The translations under genes were made by a program, and so were the position numbers. Shown piece after piece: positions 9,006-12,800 of a stretch of DNA of 12,800 nt. This stretch comes from Phoronis ovalis (Eukaryota; Phoronida; Phoronidae), in NCBI GenBank assembly GCA_028565635.1, contig JAOXYB010042393.1, positions 1 to 12,800 on the forward strand. Direction: 5' to 3'. How positions within the stretch are numbered: position 1 is the first letter of the stretch; each line of letters begins with the position of its first letter. The notes below the pieces were generated by a model that did no database searches, was not told the origin of the DNA, and worked only from the letters and a program-made list of their open reading frames with translations.

Positions 9006-12000
9006 ATGATACTGCTGGGACATTTAGTAGGATATTCCTTGCTGTTATCATTAGCGTCTACTGGTAAGTAGAAAATTTACTATTTCTAATATTTACGGAA
9101 TGTTTATTTTTGAATATATTATAATGTATCGTCAAACTCGAATTTTTCTCCTGTTACCGTCACTGATGTTGTATCTTTTCTTTCCATTTCAACCCATGAC
9201 AATTATGAGATGCGATTAAACTTGTGCGTATCGTTTATCATAGGAAATTCAAAATGTTCTTTTTCTGTTTATATCCAATGATTATAATCATAAACTCTCG
9301 ATAAAAAACAAACGAAACTTTAACAACTGTTATAAATGCAAACACGCTGTAAATATTTGCAAACCTTTTTAATTAAATTACGTACCATGTAATCCAAAAA
9401 GTGAGTCGATTATTTCAATATCAAAACACCGTTTAATTTATATCATCAATATAATTAAATTTATTATATAGTCAGTACTGGGGTTTGATATCAAAAATGC
9501 TCAACCCATCCTCGGAACCCATCGCTGTTGGACTATACGCGCGGTTTAATCGCAAACTATAAGCTACATTTTATAGGTACGATTTTGTTTTTGCAAATTT
9601 GCAGCAATTGGACATTTGCAAAATTCCCTAACATAGAAAGGTCGTTGGCCAGTCTGTAACAAGATTGTCTACATATTAGTAGGGATTTATAATAACTTTT
9701 GGACGGGTTTGTTTTGAAAATAGACAACTGGTATATGAAACAGTGTTCTACAAAACGTAATATAAATTACTAAAATAAATACACTTAATGCCTAGTCAAC
9801 AAACGATAGTTTTAACTCTTTATTTTGAAAATATCAAAGAAACCATGAACTTTTATATACTATTTCAAACTGATTAGTTATTTTAAAAGTGTACCGTTTT
9901 CTACATATGTCACCAAGTTTTACACATGTGAACTAAATATTAGTTGCGATTATGATGGACATTCTTGAGTTGAATAATCGTACTATTTGTTTCCACTTTT
10001 TAGTTCCGGATAGCAATGGTCGAGAATTCATCCTAGCGTTTGGTGAAAATGATGACATGCAAACAGATATTGAGATTTTCTTGACAACGTCTCAATCAGG
10101 TATCGTTCAGGTGAATGTTAGCACACCACTGAAACCAAACATAGCGCTTCAACAGGTAAGGAATGTGGGTATTTAGTTTCATTCTTGTTAGCATCGTCAT
10201 CACCACCATCATCATCATCACCTTCACCATCAACATCCCCATTTTTTTCATTCTTTTCATCGTCTTCATCAGCATTATTATAATTGTTACCGCTATCATT
10301 GTTATCACCAACAGCTTCATCGATGTCACTGCCTTATGTCATTTGATAGAACCTTGTCAATTCGTTGCGTCTAAGTTAGTAACAGATATATGCTTACTTT
10401 GTTACAGATGGGCTTACAGAACATGTAGCCTGTATTATATTTTACAGGTTCAAGCCATTAGAGGTCAGATCACCACGGTAACGCTGTTAGCATACATGCG
10501 TATGACGGGATTTGAGATAGAAGACAAAGGAATTTACATCATTGCCACGGGTGATATCGTTGTTTATGGAGCAAACAAAGCACAGAAAAGCACCGATGCA
10601 TATATGGGGCTACCAGTTGATGTTTTGAGCACAGACTACTTTATTCCATCATGGCCAAAAACGTCTTACTCTATGAGCTCACAGTTAGGTTTGTATCTTT
10701 GATTTTAATTGTATATTATAATTTTTGTTATGTGGCACTAGATGAAGGTTATGCATAAAAATGTAATTATAAATGTAATTGTGAACCGTGCGTGTCTTAA
10801 CATATGTGACAATATATAGTATGCTATGACATGCTTGTAATTGCAGGTGTAGTAAGTACAGAAGACGCCACTGAAGTTCAGGTACGATTACCAGTTCGGA
10901 ACGGAGACTCAGTTCAAATTCAATACAATGGAACAATATACACAAACAACCAGACGTTAACCGTCAACCTACATAAATTTCAAACGCTACAGGTAAGTAT
11001 TTTACGTCATCAAAGTACAATTACATTGACAGTTTGGTTACATTTGTATCTGTTTTGCGTTAATTTTTTCACACAACCTAAAAGCTGCATTACACTAGGT
11101 TTCAGTAGGTAAAATGACGTCAGAAAAACCTGAGTAACTGTCACAAACCAGTATATCTAGTACTTTATCGGGAGAGCATAATTCGGAAACCTACTGTAAC
11201 ATCTGCATGTTCAGATATAGCACCAATAGTCAGTAGTAATCTGTATACAATAACCCATATCTTAGTCTGAATAAATCCATCCGTTAGAGCGAAACACTCC
11301 CGACTGTGTCAGGATTTATGACCACTGCTCGGTCCAATATCATTTTCCCCTTTTCACTCTCCTCAAATCATATATTTTCGAACTGAGTTACAACATGTAA
11401 AACGCCGGCCATCACCATTTGAACTGTTGATAATATAAGATTTCAAAAAAAGATAGTAAACTTGATTGCTGCTTTTCCCACTAGTATGAATGTTCTTGAA
11501 TGCAAGTTGATAATTTCTGTTAGTCTGGTGGGTCTTTGTGTTATGGAATAGTGCTGCATGAGTAAATTATTTTGAAATTATTTAATAATCTTTTAGTCAG
11601 CATTAACGTTGATGTTTTTTCGAAGTCTTTTCTAGGTTTAAACGTTAATCAGAAAACATCAGTAATATCCCATTACAAATCCTGAACTCTTTATTATGTA
11701 TATTTATTGATTAGTTAACTTGATGATCAAAATAATTTAAAAAAAAAATATCATTTTAGGTGCAAAGCGACGATGATCTAACTGGAACTCGTGTACTGTC
11801 GAATAAGCCAGTGGGTGTTGTTTCGGGCAGCAAGAGAACATCTGTCAAGCATGACGAAAGTTCTGACCATCTTGAAGAAATGATTCCGCCAACCATGACT
11901 TGGGGCAAAAACTTTGTTACTGTACCTCTAGCTCAGAGAATCGGAGGAGACATCATAAGGGTGCTAGGTACAACTGACTTTCATTACATCAGTAATCTTT

Positions 12001-12787
12001 TTTCTTAATAATGTAGATTTATTGGTATTCAAGGAGCTGCTGAAGCATTGGTATTCATTTTACTAAGGAAAATATCAGTCTGAATAAATCCATCCGTTAG
12101 TGTTCCGTACCTTCTCAACTAACGTATGGGCTTGACCTTAGTCAATTTCTGTTTATTATCTCGAAATCCGGAAGAACGATAATCCCTTTATTACTGTATA
12201 AAGTGTTACGAAAGTCTTGACACTAATCAAATTGTAGCTTACAACAATAGGTATAACAGTGGATTACATGGCTAGCAGGTCCACACACAATCCAAGCAAA
12301 AACCAAGCTCCCGGCGATACCTATTCAGGATGAGTCATAATGATAGAATAGACGTGGTAGGTGACGATGGATCATGCAGAGAGAAAGGCTTATCTCGGTT
12401 GGCAAAAGATTAATGACGTAATTATTTCGCTATTGTTAAATTGAAGGAATATAACAAAATTTGACTATGGTTAAGCCCAGACGTTAATTGAGAAGGATAC
12501 GGAACACTAACGGATGGATTTATTCGGACTGGGCCAATATTTGGATACACGGTAGTACAATTTACATGGTAAAGAACCTAACTATTATTTTAATATATAA
12601 AGCACTTTATTAACTTTTGCAGCGAGCAGCGACAATACTGTTATCACTATTGTCGGCACTGTGAATTCATCGATAGATGTTTACAAGTTGCACGCTAGTG
12701 ACTTCTTAGAAAAGGATGTTCCATCGAATGAGTACCTTAGTATCTCAGGCACAGAGCCAATTCTTGTATCTCAGTACAGCAAAACAG
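9006..12787 (+). CDS. secreted protein with IgGFc-binding (FCGBP N-terminal type) domain, 5' part
   Basis: Six exons lie in the window: 9006-9063, 10004-10155, 10448-10688, 10847-10992, 11760-11967 and 12623-12787. The last ends at a GT donor, so the gene continues right. All junctions are GT-AG and in phase, giving 323 residues. Exon one is a signal peptide, MILLGHLVGYSLLLSLAST. The family signature follows: GREFILAFGEN (25-35), VVYGANKAQKSTDAYMGLPV with DVLSTDYFIPSW in exon three, VLSNKPVGVVSGSK (211-224), and DHLEEMIPPTMTWGKNFVTV in exon five. In vertebrate FCGBP this module precedes von Willebrand D repeats in mucus. Invertebrate proteins with the module are common, secreted and poorly understood; a mucosal or immune role is inference. 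N-glycosylation sequons occur at N57, N178, N185 and N283. The visible protein has no cysteine, although the family usually has a Cys pair flanking the stretch that begins at SGSK. Downstream domains are unknown. Confidence 0.9.
9064..10003 (+). other. first intron of the IgGFc-domain gene, nothing in it
   Basis: This 940-base AT-rich intron runs from donor GTAAGT to acceptor CACTTTTTAG. It splits the codon that joins the signal peptide to the mature protein (phase 1), a common arrangement in secreted proteins. No repeat, RNA gene or coding block was seen. Confidence 0.75.
10190..10325 (+). repeat. imperfect CAT/CAC trinucleotide microsatellite
   Basis: An intron of the IgGFc-domain gene contains CATCGTCATCACCACCATCA continuing as CAT, CAC and TTCAT variants for about 130 bases. 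It opens long spurious reading frames on both strands (Ile/Val-rich forward, Met-rich reverse), which are not genes. Confidence 0.8.
10993..11759 (+). other. fourth intron of the IgGFc-domain gene
   Basis: This 767-base intron runs from GTAAGT to a TCATTTTAG acceptor preceded by an A run. Apart from the solitary MITE terminus at 11264-11287 it shows only AT-rich sequence. Confidence 0.7.
11264..11287 (+). mobile_element. solitary MITE terminus
   Basis: These 24 bases, starting AGTCTGAATAAATCC, are identical to the outer end of the left inverted repeat of the element at 12076, minus its first C. Identity stops abruptly afterwards (GAGCGAAACAC here against TGTTCCGTACC there). I could find no matching right end within the intron. 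It is either a truncated copy or the end of a related family sharing only the terminus. Confidence 0.6.
12071..12540. mobile_element. MITE with terminal inverted repeats of nearly 80 bp
   Basis: The left arm 12076-12154 and the reverse complement of the right arm (about 12452-12531) align over nearly 80 bases with roughly seven differences and one gap. Both start CAGTCYGAATAAATCC and continue through a GTGTTCCGTA block and a GGGCTT block. The interior has no coding capacity. AATAT flanks the element at 12071-12075 and 12536-12540 and may be the target duplication, in which case GGCC at 12532-12535 belongs to the right end only. The superfamily cannot be named with confidence. The element lies in the fifth intron of the IgGFc-domain gene, about 90 bases before the acceptor at 12622. 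Confidence 0.8.
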
Positions 12788-12800
12788 GTGAGTATATATA

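Noticed and set aside
10096-10702. Long overlapping ORFs on both strands over the CAT-rich stretch
   Set aside because: The trinucleotide repeat suppresses stops in several frames. The real coding parts are the exons ending at 10155 and starting at 10448, proved by phase; the rest is intron.

Overview
The window is nuclear DNA of an invertebrate animal. It is AT-rich, the genes are split by short GT-AG introns, and the proteins are clearly metazoan. The gene set and the style of the repeats suggest a lophotrochozoan, most likely a bivalve mollusc. That last step is inference, since no lineage marker is decisive. There is no sign of operons, CRISPR, rRNA or tRNA.

Layout. Bases 1-924 are mostly unassigned, with a small palindrome, a short direct repeat, a promoter-like stretch and a 34-codon signal-peptide-like ORF. 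Bases 925-1911 look like a decayed gene for a repeat protein: an open 80-codon block, about seven 74-80 bp tandem repeats that once read as a Tyr/Asn/Pro-rich unit of about 25 residues, and a 43-codon open tail. Bases 2946-5541 (+) hold the last four exons of ALKBH1, an Fe(II)/2-oxoglutarate nucleic-acid dioxygenase. Its 5' exons must lie upstream of the window. One ALKBH1 intron carries a 382-bp insertion flanked by a 9-bp direct repeat.

Bases 5813-7080 (-) hold a complete three-exon gene for a 260-residue methyltransferase of the NNMT/PNMT/TEMT family, convergent with ALKBH1. After 1.9 kb of featureless spacer, the 5' part of a secreted protein with an IgGFc-binding (FCGBP N-terminal type) domain starts at 9006 (+). 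Six exons lie in the window and the gene runs off the right edge. Its introns hold a CAT/CAC-rich microsatellite, a solitary MITE terminus and a 460-bp MITE with inverted repeats of nearly 80 bp.

The three intact genes do not form a pathway: one demethylates nucleic acids, one methylates an unknown small molecule, and one is probably an extracellular mucus or defence protein. All three were rebuilt by hand from exon phase. Every junction inside the window closes in frame, which strongly supports the models. The most unusual items are the decayed repeat-protein locus with its alternating A/B units, the cysteine-free IgGFc domain, the Cys-rich insertion and short linker in ALKBH1, and the two non-autonomous elements.
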